From ZC4RG36 sp964652205 (GTDB lineage: Bacteria; Chloroflexota; Anaerolineae; Aggregatilineales; Phototrophicaceae), in contig CAZZAO010000008.1 in NCBI GenBank assembly GCA_964652205.1, positions 6,434-70,433 of the forward strand: 64,000 nt of DNA, given 5' to 3'. The notes under the pieces are model-generated. The model was not told where the DNA came from. It did no database searches and saw only the letters and a list, made by a program, of their open reading frames with translations. The position numbers and the translations under genes were made by a program. Within the stretch, counting starts at the first letter, position 1; the number at the start of each line of letters is the position of its first letter. Of this stretch, positions 1 through 8,180 are shown piece after piece.

Positions 1-428
1 CGGCGACGCGCCGACCGTGGACATTCCTGACCGCGACCATAGCGACGCTGCTCCACTATCAGCCGCGCGGGCTGACCATTACGCTCGATGGCGCGCCGTG
101 GTTCGATGGCCCGGCCTACTTTGCCGCCATCGCCAACGGGACGACCTTCGGCCACGGCATGAAAATCGCGCCCAGAGCCGACATCCACGATGGCCGGTTC
201 GACGTGGTTGTGCTGGAGAACGCCTCGAAGCTGCATGTGCTGATGGCGCTGCGCCGGGTCTACGATGGCAGCCACCTGACCCAGCCGGAAATCCACTACG
301 CCCGCGCCGCCGAAGTCGGCATCACGTCCAGCGGCGCGCCAATCAGCCTTGAGCTGGACGGCGAAGTTGCGGCAGGGCGGACGCTGGCCTTTCAGGTGCG
401 GCCTGCCGCGCTTCAGCTACTGACCTAA
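1..428 (+). CDS. Diacylglycerol/sphingosine kinase-like lipid kinase, C-terminal part
   Basis: The reading frame is open from the window edge (first full codon at base 3) to a TAA at 426-428, so only about 141 C-terminal residues are present. The visible part has the beta-rich C-terminal domain of the DagK/LCB5/YegS lipid kinase family: a 'FDGPAYFAAIANG' strand-turn, then 'GHGMKIAPRADIHDGRFDVVVL', close to the family's GGGMxxAPxAxxxDGxxD signature. Family members phosphorylate diacylglycerol or a related lipid at the membrane. The nucleotide-binding N-terminal domain lies outside the window, so the substrate cannot be judged. The gene is convergent with the HD-domain gene that follows. Confidence 0.8.
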   Translation, partial: ATRRPWTFLTATIATLLHYQPRGLTITLDGAPWFDGPAYFAAIANGTTFGHGMKIAPRADIHDGRFDVVVLENASKLHVLMALRRVYDGSHLTQPEIHYARAAEVGITSSGAPISLELDGEVAAGRTLAFQVRPAALQLLT

Positions 429-452
429 TCTACAATCGCGTCAGCCGAGCAA

Positions 453-524
453 TCAGCGACGGCGGCGCAGAAGTCGCCACAGCAGCCGCCACCCAATCAG
501 CCTGAGGATAAATTTGAGGATCAA
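453..524 (-). CDS. Possible 23-residue hydrophobic/cationic small protein
   Basis: A TTG codon at 522-524 is preceded on the minus strand by AGGGG at a good Shine-Dalgarno distance. It opens a 23-codon frame ending in TGA. The product alternates Leu/Ile/Trp with Arg and ends in four arginines, as a small membrane-associated peptide would. It lies between the convergent ends of the lipid kinase and HD genes. Evidence is composition and a ribosome site only; no family is recognised and it may be chance. Confidence 0.25.
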   Translation of the reverse strand: MILKFILRLIGWRLLWRLLRRRR

Positions 525-596
525 TGTCTGCCCCTCTTACGCCATCTGACGATTTGAACAGCGAACACTCCAAGAATCATCGCCGACTCAGGGCGC

Positions 597-1199
597 TCAG
601 GCTTTCGCTGCCGGGACGATGTAGCCGCGCTCAATGTTGGCCTGAATGATTTCCTGCACCAGCGCGCCGAGCGTCACCGAAATCGCCCCGATGGGCGCAT
701 CGCGGCGCTCGATCTGCGCCTGCGTCACGCCGTTGTCGCGCCATGTCCCGCCGTGGGCATTGTGATTCATCAGCGTCGGCTGCAAGCGATCCATAGCGTT
801 GGCGAAGCGCGACTCCGGCGTTTCCATCGCCTCGAACTCGCGCCAGAACGCCAGCAGCTCCGCCGCCTGATCGTCCGGCAGCAGCGCGAACAACCGCGCC
901 GCCGCCCGCTGCTCGCGTTCGTCTTTGTCGAGATAGCCCTGCACATCGTAGGCGAAGGTGTCCCCGGCGTCGATCTCGATGATGTCATGGATCAGCACCA
1001 GCTTGACCGCTCGCGCCGCATCGACCGGCTCTCCGGCGTACTCGGCCAGCAGCAGCGTCATCACCGCCAGATGCCACGAATGCTCGGCGCTGTTCTCGCG
1101 GCGCGATTCATCGGTCAGCGGCGTCCGTCGCAGGATGGTCTTGAGCTTGTCAATCTCGACGATAAAAGCGATCTGCCGCGCGAGTCGGTCAGTCTGCAT
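597..1199 (-). CDS. HD-domain phosphohydrolase (YfbR/HDDC2 5'-nucleotidase type)
   Basis: From the ATG at 1197-1199 the protein has 200 residues, normal for the HDDC2/YfbR family, which removes phosphate from (deoxy)nucleoside monophosphates using a divalent metal. The metal ligands are visible: His40 in 'NSAEHSW', the His71-Asp72 doublet in 'LIHDIIEID', and Asp137 in 'NAMDRLQP'. An upstream ATG at 1238 would add 13 residues that do not resemble the family, and neither start has a strong ribosome site. The gene lies 65 bp downstream of DNA polymerase IV on the same strand, so the two may be co-transcribed. Family assignment is firm; substrate is inferred. Confidence 0.85.
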   Translation of the reverse strand: MQTDRLARQIAFIVEIDKLKTILRRTPLTDESRRENSAEHSWHLAVMTLLLAEYAGEPVDAARAVKLVLIHDIIEIDAGDTFAYDVQGYLDKDEREQRAAARLFALLPDDQAAELLAFWREFEAMETPESRFANAMDRLQPTLMNHNAHGGTWRDNGVTQAQIERRDAPIGAISVTLGALVQEIIQANIERGYIVPAAKA

Positions 1200-1264
1200 G
1201 GTAGGATGTCCCTGAAGCTGCTCAACGAGCGAAATCATACCCTGTTACCCTATCGAAATCGAAC

Positions 1265-2479
1265 TCATTCTTCATCGCGCTCCGGCCTGACGTCGCCGCC
1301 GCGCTTGATGATACTCTCGCCGAAGCGATCCCGTAATTCGTCGAGCGTCGATTGCAGCCTGCGATCTTCGGCCTTTGCGGGCGCGTCGAACAGGCCAAGC
1401 TGGCGGCGCGTCTCTTCCAGCCCGCTCACGCCGACGCCGATCAGCCGGACGTGGCGGCCACGAATCCACGTCTTGTTGAACAGGTCGAGCGCGGCGTCGA
1501 AAATCTCGTCGTCCTGATCGACCGGCTGCGCGAAGCTGACCTGCCGCGTCAGCGTCGTGAAGTCCGACCAGCGCAGCTTGAGCCTGACGGTGCTGCCGAC
1601 CAGCCCCGACCGGCGCAGTCGCCAGCCGACGCCGTCGGCCAGCTCGCGCAGCGTCTGGCGCAGCAGCGCGGCGTCGGCTATGTCGCGCTCGTAGGTCGTC
1701 TCACGGCTGATCGACTTCGACTCGCGCTCGGTTTCAATCGGTCGGTCGTCGATGCCACGCGCGTGCTGCCAGAGATCGACGCCCGACTTGCCAAACAGGC
1801 GGCTGAGTTCGGCTTCCGAACGCCGCGCGACATCGCCAATCGTCTGGATGCCCATCTGCTGCAAGCGCTCGGCGGTTTTCGGCCCGACTCCCCACAGTTC
1901 GCGGATCGGCAGCGGGGCCAGAAACGCCGCCTCACCGCCCGGCGCGATCACTTTGATGGCATTCGGCGCGTGGTCGCCGCGCCCGGCTTCGGCTTTGCCG
2001 ATATTGTTGGCGATCTTGGCGACCAGCTTATTGCTCGCCACGCCGAGCGAACAAGGCAGCTCAAGCTCGCGGTTGATGGTCGCCTGAAGCGCCTGCGCCA
2101 GCGCTAATCCCGCCTGCGGATGGCCGGTCACGTCCATGAACGCCTCGTCGATACTGATCTGCTCGACCAGCGGCGTGACGGCATTGAGCCGCGCCATGAC
2201 TTCGCGCGAGGCCGGGCCGTAGGCTTTGAAGTTGGTCGGCACAATGATGAGGTCAGGGCAGCGACGGAGAGCCTGCATCATCGGCATGGCGGAGTGGATG
2301 CCGAACTGGCGGGCCGCATAGGAACACGACGACACCACGCCCCGGCTCTCCGGTCGCCCGCCGACGGCGAACGCCTTGCCGCGCAGGGACGGATTGGCGC
2401 GCTCCTCGACGGCGCAGAAGAAGGCGTCGAGGTCGATATGCAGAATCACGCGCGGTTTGGGGGATGGCGGCGCAGTCAT
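1265..2479 (-). CDS. dinB: DNA polymerase IV (Y-family translesion polymerase)
   Basis: This 404-residue protein has the Y-family layout: 'HIDLDAFF' with Asp16 and Asp18, and 'ISIDEAF' with Asp111 and Glu112 supply the catalytic metal site. Helix-hairpin-helix thumb residues follow ('WGVGPKTAERLQQMG'), then a little-finger domain. Near the C terminus 'QLGLFD' matches the QLxLF sliding-clamp motif, so it should bind the beta clamp. The ATG at 2479 is preferred over one 16 codons upstream because the protein then begins just before the conserved strand and has GAGAA upstream. It would copy past damaged DNA with low fidelity. No LexA-type operator was recognised. Confidence 0.95.
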   Translation of the reverse strand: MTAPPSPKPRVILHIDLDAFFCAVEERANPSLRGKAFAVGGRPESRGVVSSCSYAARQFGIHSAMPMMQALRRCPDLIIVPTNFKAYGPASREVMARLNAVTPLVEQISIDEAFMDVTGHPQAGLALAQALQATINRELELPCSLGVASNKLVAKIANNIGKAEAGRGDHAPNAIKVIAPGGEAAFLAPLPIRELWGVGPKTAERLQQMGIQTIGDVARRSEAELSRLFGKSGVDLWQHARGIDDRPIETERESKSISRETTYERDIADAALLRQTLRELADGVGWRLRRSGLVGSTVRLKLRWSDFTTLTRQVSFAQPVDQDDEIFDAALDLFNKTWIRGRHVRLIGVGVSGLEETRRQLGLFDAPAKAEDRRLQSTLDELRDRFGESIIKRGGDVRPERDEE

Positions 2480-2587
2480 CGAAGTTTCTCTATAAGCTAG
2501 CTCGTATGTGCTAATAGCATAACCCACCCTCGCGTTGTTGTGTAAATAGATTGCGCTTTTAAGACCCTGCCTATTCCATTGTCTGTA

Positions 2588-2903
2588 ATGGGCGCGTTAT
2601 CCTTTTAGAGATGAATACGGCGCGTTCCGCGTCGCCGATACGCGCGTCACACTCGATGTCTTCATCGCCGCTTATCAACAGGGAAGCAGCCCGGAACAAA
2701 TTCATGAGGGCTTTCCGACACTCAAATTAGCCGATATTTATGCGGTCGTCACCTATTATCTGAATAATCAGGACGAAGTCGAAACCTATCTGCGCCAGCG
2801 CGACGAGGAGTCCGAGCGCATCCACCGAGAAATTGCCGCCAGACGACCGGACATCTTCGATTTACGGGCAAAGCTGCTGGAACGTACCTCTAAAGTCGAG
2901 TGA
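2588..2903 (+). pseudogene. DUF433-family antitoxin, frameshifted
   Basis: The frame ending at TGA 2901-2903 reads a typical DUF433 protein ('RDEYGAFRVADTRVTLD', then 'ADIYAVVTYYL'), the DNA-binding antitoxin partner of DUF5615 toxins. That frame has no ATG, GTG or TTG near its 5' end. An ATG at 2588 in another frame reads MGALSF and would join the conserved frame exactly if the TTTT run at 2603-2606 were one base shorter. I therefore call a +1 frameshift in a homopolymer, either real decay or a sequencing error. The toxin fragment follows three bases later. Confidence 0.7.
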
Positions 2904-2906
2904 CGG

Positions 2907-2942
2907 ATGCGTTTTCTCGCCGACGAAAAGTATCTCGACTGT
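2907..2942 (+). pseudogene. Truncated DUF5615 PIN-like toxin, first ~11 codons
   Basis: ATG 2907 begins MRFLADEKYLD, which matches the start of DUF5615 toxins (usually MRFLADENF). After about 11 codons the similarity stops and the sequence becomes the antisense of the epimerase gene, whose stop codon is at 2946. The toxin has been cut off at a rearrangement junction near 2940 and cannot be functional. Confidence 0.65.
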
Positions 2943-2945
2943 TTT

Positions 2946-3905
2946 TCAGGCGTTGAACTGCTGCTGATACCAGGCCCAGGTGGCGGCGAGGCCGACGGCA
3001 ATCGGCGTCTGCGGGTTGAAGTCGAGCAACTGGCGCGCGCGGGTGTTGTCGCAGTAGGTGATCGGCGGCTCAGTTTTCGGCGTCGACACAGACTGCGTGA
3101 TCGCCTGTTTGCCGATCAGGTCTTCGTAAATCGAGATGAACTTCGTCAGCGGAATCGGCGCGCCAAAGCCGAGGTTCATGACCTCGTAGCCGAGCGGACG
3201 TTTGAGCGCCGCCGCCACGCCGGAGACGATGTCATCGACATAGGTCCAGTCGCGCTGAATGCTGCCGCCGTCGAAAACTCTGATTGTCTCGCCTTTAAGG
3301 ATGGCGTCAATCGTCCTGAGCGGCATCATGTCGGGGCGACCATGCGGCCCGTAGACGTTGAAAAAGCGGACACAACTGACGTTCAGCCCGTAGAGATGAT
3401 GATAGCTGTAGCCGTACAGCTCGGCGGCGCGTTTGCTGGCCGGATAGGGCGCGAGTGGACGGTCGGCGCTGTCGGTTTCGACGAACGGCAGGCGCGTCGT
3501 CTCGCCGTAGACCGACGAGGTCGAGCCGAGCACGAACACGCTCACGCCCTGCCTGCGCGCTGCGTCCATCAGGATGACGCTGCCGGTCGTATTGACGTCG
3601 GCGTACAGGCGGCCCTGCTCCGCCGACGAGCGCACGCCCGCCATCGCCGCCAGATGCGCCACCGCGCCGACATCGTGCTGACTGTAAAGCTGGCTGACCA
3701 GCGCCTCATCGCGGATGTCGCCTTCGATCACTGTCAGGTCGCCTTCGAGCGCCCGCAGCGCCTCGACGTTGCTGCGCTTGATGGCTGGATCATAGTAGTC
3801 ATTAAAGTTGTCGAGGACAACGACCGCTTCGCCCGCCTCGATCAAACGCGCGGCCAACCGGCTGCCGATGAAGCCCGCGCCGCCCGTAATCAAGGTCGAA
3901 GTCAT
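2946..3905 (-). CDS. NAD-dependent nucleotide-sugar epimerase/dehydratase (extended SDR)
   Basis: The 319-residue protein is an extended short-chain dehydrogenase. Visible features are the Rossmann motif 'GGAGFIG' near residue 8, a catalytic 'SSVYG' segment and the YxxxK pair in 'YPASKRAAE'. The 'NFNDYYDPAIKR' segment after beta-2 is typical of UDP-glucuronate 4-epimerases, so a uronate or galactose epimerase for surface glycans is the most likely role; the substrate is inferred. Its ATG overlaps the TGA of the upstream surface-protein gene as ATGA, implying translational coupling. Downstream it abuts the broken toxin remnant. Confidence 0.85.
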   Translation of the reverse strand: MTSTLITGGAGFIGSRLAARLIEAGEAVVVLDNFNDYYDPAIKRSNVEALRALEGDLTVIEGDIRDEALVSQLYSQHDVGAVAHLAAMAGVRSSAEQGRLYADVNTTGSVILMDAARRQGVSVFVLGSTSSVYGETTRLPFVETDSADRPLAPYPASKRAAELYGYSYHHLYGLNVSCVRFFNVYGPHGRPDMMPLRTIDAILKGETIRVFDGGSIQRDWTYVDDIVSGVAAALKRPLGYEVMNLGFGAPIPLTKFISIYEDLIGKQAITQSVSTPKTEPPITYCDNTRARQLLDFNPQTPIAVGLAATWAWYQQQFNA

Positions 3906-4552
3906 TTATCCACTCGCGGGTACTGGCCGGTGCTGGTAGCGCGAACCGCGCGCATCGAACCCGTTCCGGTCGTTCTGGCATCAGCGGCCCTGGCCTTCGC
4001 CATCCGCCCGCGCAGCTCGACCAGATAAATCAGCAGGCCGAGGACGATCATCCCGAAGACGATGATGGCTGCGCCGACCGCCGAAAAGGCAAGCTGCGCG
4101 CCCTGCCCCTGCGGCAAAGCGGCCATCAGGCCCGCCAGCCCGGACGCTGGCGCGGCCTGCGTCGGCGCGAGCGAAAGCCGCTGCGCGCCGTACTTAACGA
4201 CCGCAGGAACTCCAGTCGCGCTGACCGTTAAGGTAAACTGGTCGGGAGTCGTCGCTTTGAATTCAGCGCCGGTAATGGCAAGGGTATACTGCCCGGCAGG
4301 AAGCTGCTGGAAGCCAACCAGCCCTCGCGCCGCATTGGGTGAGCCATCGAGTAAAGCGCTGGCAATCACGATGTGGTCGGCATTGAGCAGGTCAACGCCA
4401 ATCCCTTTGGTCAGCAGCGGCTCGTTTGGTTCCTGAGTGCCGTTGCCATTGCGGTCTTCAAACGCCTGCACCCACAGTTGGCCGCCGGTCTGCGCCTGTG
4501 CCGCGCCGAACAGCGCCAGAGTCAGGATGAGGGCGATGATCGATTTTCGCAT
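3902..4552 (-). CDS. Secreted SdrD B-like domain protein with C-terminal membrane anchor
   Basis: The 216-residue product starts with a signal peptide (MRKSIIALILTLALFGAAQA). An SdrD-type B-like fold follows, recognisable from 'FEDRNGNGTQEPNEP', a calcium-loop-like pattern, and 'LPAGQYTLAI'. A transmembrane helix lies near residues 158-180, followed by a basic tail ending in VDK. It should be displayed outside the cell, held by the C-terminal helix. It sits 12 bp after the LysM/SdrD gene and overlaps the epimerase start, so the three form one transcription unit. Exact function is unknown. Confidence 0.7.
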   Translation of the reverse strand: MRKSIIALILTLALFGAAQAQTGGQLWVQAFEDRNGNGTQEPNEPLLTKGIGVDLLNADHIVIASALLDGSPNAARGLVGFQQLPAGQYTLAITGAEFKATTPDQFTLTVSATGVPAVVKYGAQRLSLAPTQAAPASGLAGLMAALPQGQGAQLAFSAVGAAIIVFGMIVLGLLIYLVELRGRMAKARAADARTTGTGSMRAVRATSTGQYPRVDK

Positions 4553-4564
4553 GATCCTGTCTCC

Positions 4565-6241
4565 CTAGCGCCGACGCAGAGCCAGACTTGCGCCCGCGCC
4601 GACCAGCAGCACCACGCCCGCGATGCCGAAAACAATCAGCCCGGCGTTATCCATCAGCGGGTTGGCGGGCGGCGCAGCCTGCTGTACCGAGGTCGTCTGC
4701 GAGACGTTCTGCGGCAGGTTGTTATCCGGCGGCGGAGCGACCAGCGCCGTCACGCCCTGCGCCGCGCCGAAGATCACATCAATACGCACGCCGGGATTAA
4801 CGCGAACGTGATACTGATTGGATGTCGTCAGACCGTAGCCATTGGGCGCGGTCGCCGAAACGAGGTAATCGCCGACCGCCAGCTTATCGACGCAGTGCGG
4901 TTCAGATGCGCCGTCAGTCGTGTAGATCGTCGGCGTATCCGTCCCGGCCTGAAAGGCGATTTCGCCGCCTTGAAGCAGCCCTTCACCGTTTTCCTGAATG
5001 CGATTCTGGTTGACGTCCTCGAACATCAGGACGCAGATCGTGCCGCTCAAATCTGCCGGATTGACCGCCGGAAGCACGTTGCCGGACGCCACCGAGATGA
5101 CCGGCGCGGTCGGCGCAGGCGTCGGCGAAGCGACTGGCTCGGCACTATCGGCATCTGGCTCGTCGCCCGACGGCGTCGACGCGGACGCAACCGACTGGCC
5201 GCCGGTATCGGCAGGCTGGCTGGCCTGCGGCGCGGCGGTCGCTTCATCCGGTGAACCTGAGTCGCCAGTGGACGGCGCTCTGGTGGAGTCGGCTGCGCCG
5301 GTCGCTTCCGAGGTCGAGTCGCCGCCCGATTGGGACGGCGGCTTGACCAGCAGCTTCTGGCCGATCTGGATGATGCGCGGATCGGTAATGTTGTTCAGGT
5401 CGAGGATGTCCTGACGCCGAACGCCATAGGCCACAGCGATACTGTCGAGCGTATCGCCCGGTTGGACGGTGTGGACAACCGAGCCATCTTCCTGCGTCGG
5501 CTGGGCCGAAACGAACGGCGCGAACGGCGGCGAGGTCGGTTCGGCGTTGGGCGAACTGCCCCCCGCGCCGCCGTTGGTCAGCGAGGCATCGTCGAAATAG
5601 ACCTTGTTCAGGTCAGTCGGCGTGTTCTGCGAGGCGAACAGGAAAACCGTCACGGTGTCAGCAGTCGCTGTCCCATCGACCGTGATTTCGCCCCAGGTAT
5701 CATTCGGCTGGCTGTTGCCCGACCAGATGATGTCGCTGTCCTGCGGATTAGTTCCGCCGTTCGGGTCGATGCCGATTTTTACGTAGGCTCCAGAGTCGCT
5801 GCTGCCGCTGCATTTCTGGGCGTCTTTCGCCAGCTTGCAGGCGTGCAGCCAGGCGTAGGCGCTGGCGTGGAGTTTAGCCCCTTTGGACGTGCTGACCTGC
5901 TGATAAGCCGCGATGGTGAAGGTCGCGTAGCCCTTATTGATGTTGAGCGCGTGCGCGCCGGAATGCGGGTTGGGGTCAGGGCCGTTGTGGGGGAAAGACA
6001 CCGGCTGAAGGTTCATCCAGACTTCGGTACGCGGCGAGTCGGCATACCAGAGCTGCCAGGCGACCGGCGCGGTGAAGTCGCCGCGACCACGGCCCGAATA
6101 GGGGCCTTCCATACCGCCGTCCTGAAGCAGATTACCGTCATCGTCGGCGCGAATGGGCATCACGACGGCGAGGAGACACAGACACAGCAGAACCCAGAGG
6201 CTCGCTCGTTGTTTCAAATTGATGTACTCCACATCTCGCAA
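4565..6241 (-). CDS. Secreted LysM/SdrD multidomain surface protein
   Basis: The 558-residue protein opens with a signal peptide (hydrophobic 'LWVLLCLCLLAVVMP'). A jelly-roll-like domain (about 35-235) beginning 'NLLQDGGMEGPYSG' resembles carbohydrate-binding modules. A LysM domain (about 257-302, 'HTVQPGDTLDSIAVAYGV') predicts peptidoglycan binding. A Ser/Ala/Thr/Pro-rich linker precedes an SdrD-like domain (about 400-490, 'MFEDVNQNRIQENGEG') and a C-terminal transmembrane helix with RRR tail. There is no LPXTG. The next gene carries the same SdrD-like domain and anchor, so the pair may have arisen by duplication or work together at the wall. Confidence 0.75.
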   Translation of the reverse strand: MRDVEYINLKQRASLWVLLCLCLLAVVMPIRADDDGNLLQDGGMEGPYSGRGRGDFTAPVAWQLWYADSPRTEVWMNLQPVSFPHNGPDPNPHSGAHALNINKGYATFTIAAYQQVSTSKGAKLHASAYAWLHACKLAKDAQKCSGSSDSGAYVKIGIDPNGGTNPQDSDIIWSGNSQPNDTWGEITVDGTATADTVTVFLFASQNTPTDLNKVYFDDASLTNGGAGGSSPNAEPTSPPFAPFVSAQPTQEDGSVVHTVQPGDTLDSIAVAYGVRRQDILDLNNITDPRIIQIGQKLLVKPPSQSGGDSTSEATGAADSTRAPSTGDSGSPDEATAAPQASQPADTGGQSVASASTPSGDEPDADSAEPVASPTPAPTAPVISVASGNVLPAVNPADLSGTICVLMFEDVNQNRIQENGEGLLQGGEIAFQAGTDTPTIYTTDGASEPHCVDKLAVGDYLVSATAPNGYGLTTSNQYHVRVNPGVRIDVIFGAAQGVTALVAPPPDNNLPQNVSQTTSVQQAAPPANPLMDNAGLIVFGIAGVVLLVGAGASLALRRR

Positions 6242-6371
6242 ACTGCCGCGCGATCCGCGCCTGCGCCGAGCGGCAGCAGGCAGCAGAAATCCCCGCGAGC
6301 GTGTGTCGGATTATAGCATTGAGGGTAGGCGTGTCAACGGCAGCGAAAACGACGCCTGACCTACGCTGTGC

Positions 6372-6752
6372 CTAGAGCGCCTTGTTTGAGATGATGTAGC
6401 CCGCCGTCGCGGGATTGGTCGCCAGAGGAATATCGTAGACGTTACAGATTCGCAGCAGGGTGTTGATGTCAGGGTCATGCGGGTGCTTGCCAAGCGGGTC
6501 GATGAAGAAAAAGACCGCCGCAATTCTGCCTTCCGCCACCAGCGCGGCAATCTGCGCGTCGCCGCCGAGCGGGCCGGAGAGCATCAGCGTGACGTCGAGT
6601 CCGGTTTTGGCGCGCACCATACTGCCGGTCGTACCAGTCGCTATCAGGTGATAGCGCGCCAGCACATCCTTATACTCAATCGCAAAAGCGACGAAATCGG
6701 CCTTCTTGCCATCGTGCGAGATCAGCGCCAGTGTTTTCTTTTCTTCCGCCAT
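6372..6752 (-). CDS. mgsA: Methylglyoxal synthase
   Basis: The 126-residue protein converts dihydroxyacetone phosphate to methylglyoxal plus phosphate, a bypass of lower glycolysis. Landmarks are 'ALISHDGKK' at the start, the phosphate loop 'TGTTGSMV', the catalytic-Asp segment 'SGPLGGDAQIAA', and 'HPHDPDINTLLR' with the conserved His. Length is normal. ATG 6752 is preferred over a GTG one codon upstream because AAAGGG lies six bases before it. It is monocistronic or loosely grouped with the glycosyltransferase. Confidence 0.93.
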   Translation of the reverse strand: MAEEKKTLALISHDGKKADFVAFAIEYKDVLARYHLIATGTTGSMVRAKTGLDVTLMLSGPLGGDAQIAALVAEGRIAAVFFFIDPLGKHPHDPDINTLLRICNVYDIPLATNPATAGYIISNKAL

Positions 6753-6811
6753 CACAGCCCTTTATCTCAATCAAGTTCCGCTAAAAGTCGGGGTTTCATC
6801 TCTCATTCGCC

Positions 6812-6845
6812 CTTCACCCTGAGAGGGCTTCTGGAAAGGGTGAAG
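6812..6845. repeat. Hairpin of the CTTCACCCT type between genes
   Basis: CTTCACCCT (6812-6820) pairs with AGGGTGAAG (6837-6845). It lies between the stop of the glycosyltransferase and the start of mgsA, without a T-tract. It resembles the C-rich dispersed hairpins found later between cell-wall genes. Confidence 0.4.
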
Positions 6846-6866
6846 CCGGGAGTAAAGATCTTCGTT

Positions 6867-8180
6867 CTAGGCGCTGCGCACCCGATGAATAATCGACGGG
6901 ATCGACGGCAGCGAGCGCCACGGCTGATGATAGATGCGGTTCAGGCGGTCATTGAGCATGACAGCTTCACGATAGTGGCCTTCAAGCTGCGACAGGGTCG
7001 CTTCCCACGATTTCGATTCGACCATCCGGCGGGCATTGAACGCCATCCGCCGCCGGAGCGCGCCGTCATCGCGCAGCGTCCGCGCGGCCTGCGCGAACGC
7101 TTCCGGGTCGTCAGGGCAAAGGTAGCCGTTGACGCCGTCTTCGACCAGATCGGTGATGCCGCCCTCATTGATGATGACGGCGGGCAGCCCGGACGCATGA
7201 GCTTCCTGCACCACCTGACCGAAGGTTTCGCGCACGCCGGTAAACATAAAGACGTCGGCGGCAGCGTAGGCGTCGGCCAGCGCGTCGCCGAACAGGTAGC
7301 CGGTGAAATGGGTCTTCGTCCCGTCGAACAGGGTTTCCAGCTCCCCGCGCATCGCGCCGTCGCCGATGATCGTCAGCGCCACGCCGGGAGTCCGCGCGAC
7401 TTCGAGCAGCAGATCAACGCGCTTCTCGTTCGCCAGCCGACCGACATAGATGGATAACAGCGAGTCGGGATCGCGGCCATTGAGCAGCTTCGCCCGCGCC
7501 GCATCCGAGCGCCGCGCCGGGTTGAAGCGCCGGTTATCGACGCCGCGCCCCCAGCATCGCAGCCGGTGATAGCCCCAGCCGCGGAGCTGCGCCATCGTGT
7601 AGTTCGACGGAACCAGCGTCAGATGCGAGCCATTATGAACGAAGCGCAGCCAGTCACGCGCTAACTGGGTGAGCAGGCCGAGACCATAGTCACCGGCATA
7701 GCCGGGGAGATCGGTCTGATAGTTAGCGACGACCGGAATCCCGCGCTGCCGCCCGAGGATCATGCCGTTGGCGCTCAGGAGCACCGGGCTGAAGAGGTGA
7801 ATCAGGTCAGGCTTGAAGGCGTCGAGATGGCTGGCAATCACCGGGTTGGGCAGCGCCAGCCGGGTTTCCGGCGCGACCGGGATGCCGAGCGACGGCAGCG
7901 GCACGACACGGCTGCCAGAAATCGAAGTCGGCGAGGTATCTGGCGCAAAGACGATCACCTCACGCCCGGTCTGCTGGAGATAACGGAGCGTCAGGTAGGC
8001 CGTCTTGGTCACGCCATCGACCTTCGGCAGAAAAGCTTCGGTGAAAATGGCAACCCGGCGAACCGGGGCCAGCGTGATGGCAGTATCGGGCGGGTTGAGA
8101 GCCGCTTCACTGCCGAAGAGGCGTTCTGCTTCCGCTGAATCGATGCGACTGAGAGCGTCCAGTAGACGGTGAGAGGCCAT
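6867..8180 (-). CDS. GT4-family glycosyltransferase
   Basis: The 437-residue protein has the two Rossmann domains of GT-B enzymes. 'RRVAIFTEAFLPKVDGVTKT' starts the N-terminal domain near residue 42, and 'SIYVGRLANEKRVDLLLEVA' plus 'FTGVRETFGQVVQEAHASGLP' (the E-x7-E donor site) mark the C-terminal one. The pattern resembles the MgtA/SQD2 group that transfers sugars to membrane lipids; the acceptor is inferred. The first 40 residues are an extra N-terminal extension. The ATG at 8180 has AAGGA five bases upstream. No lipid-modifying partner lies next to it. Confidence 0.85.
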   Translation of the reverse strand: MASHRLLDALSRIDSAEAERLFGSEAALNPPDTAITLAPVRRVAIFTEAFLPKVDGVTKTAYLTLRYLQQTGREVIVFAPDTSPTSISGSRVVPLPSLGIPVAPETRLALPNPVIASHLDAFKPDLIHLFSPVLLSANGMILGRQRGIPVVANYQTDLPGYAGDYGLGLLTQLARDWLRFVHNGSHLTLVPSNYTMAQLRGWGYHRLRCWGRGVDNRRFNPARRSDAARAKLLNGRDPDSLLSIYVGRLANEKRVDLLLEVARTPGVALTIIGDGAMRGELETLFDGTKTHFTGYLFGDALADAYAAADVFMFTGVRETFGQVVQEAHASGLPAVIINEGGITDLVEDGVNGYLCPDDPEAFAQAARTLRDDGALRRRMAFNARRMVESKSWEATLSQLEGHYREAVMLNDRLNRIYHQPWRSLPSIPSIIHRVRSA

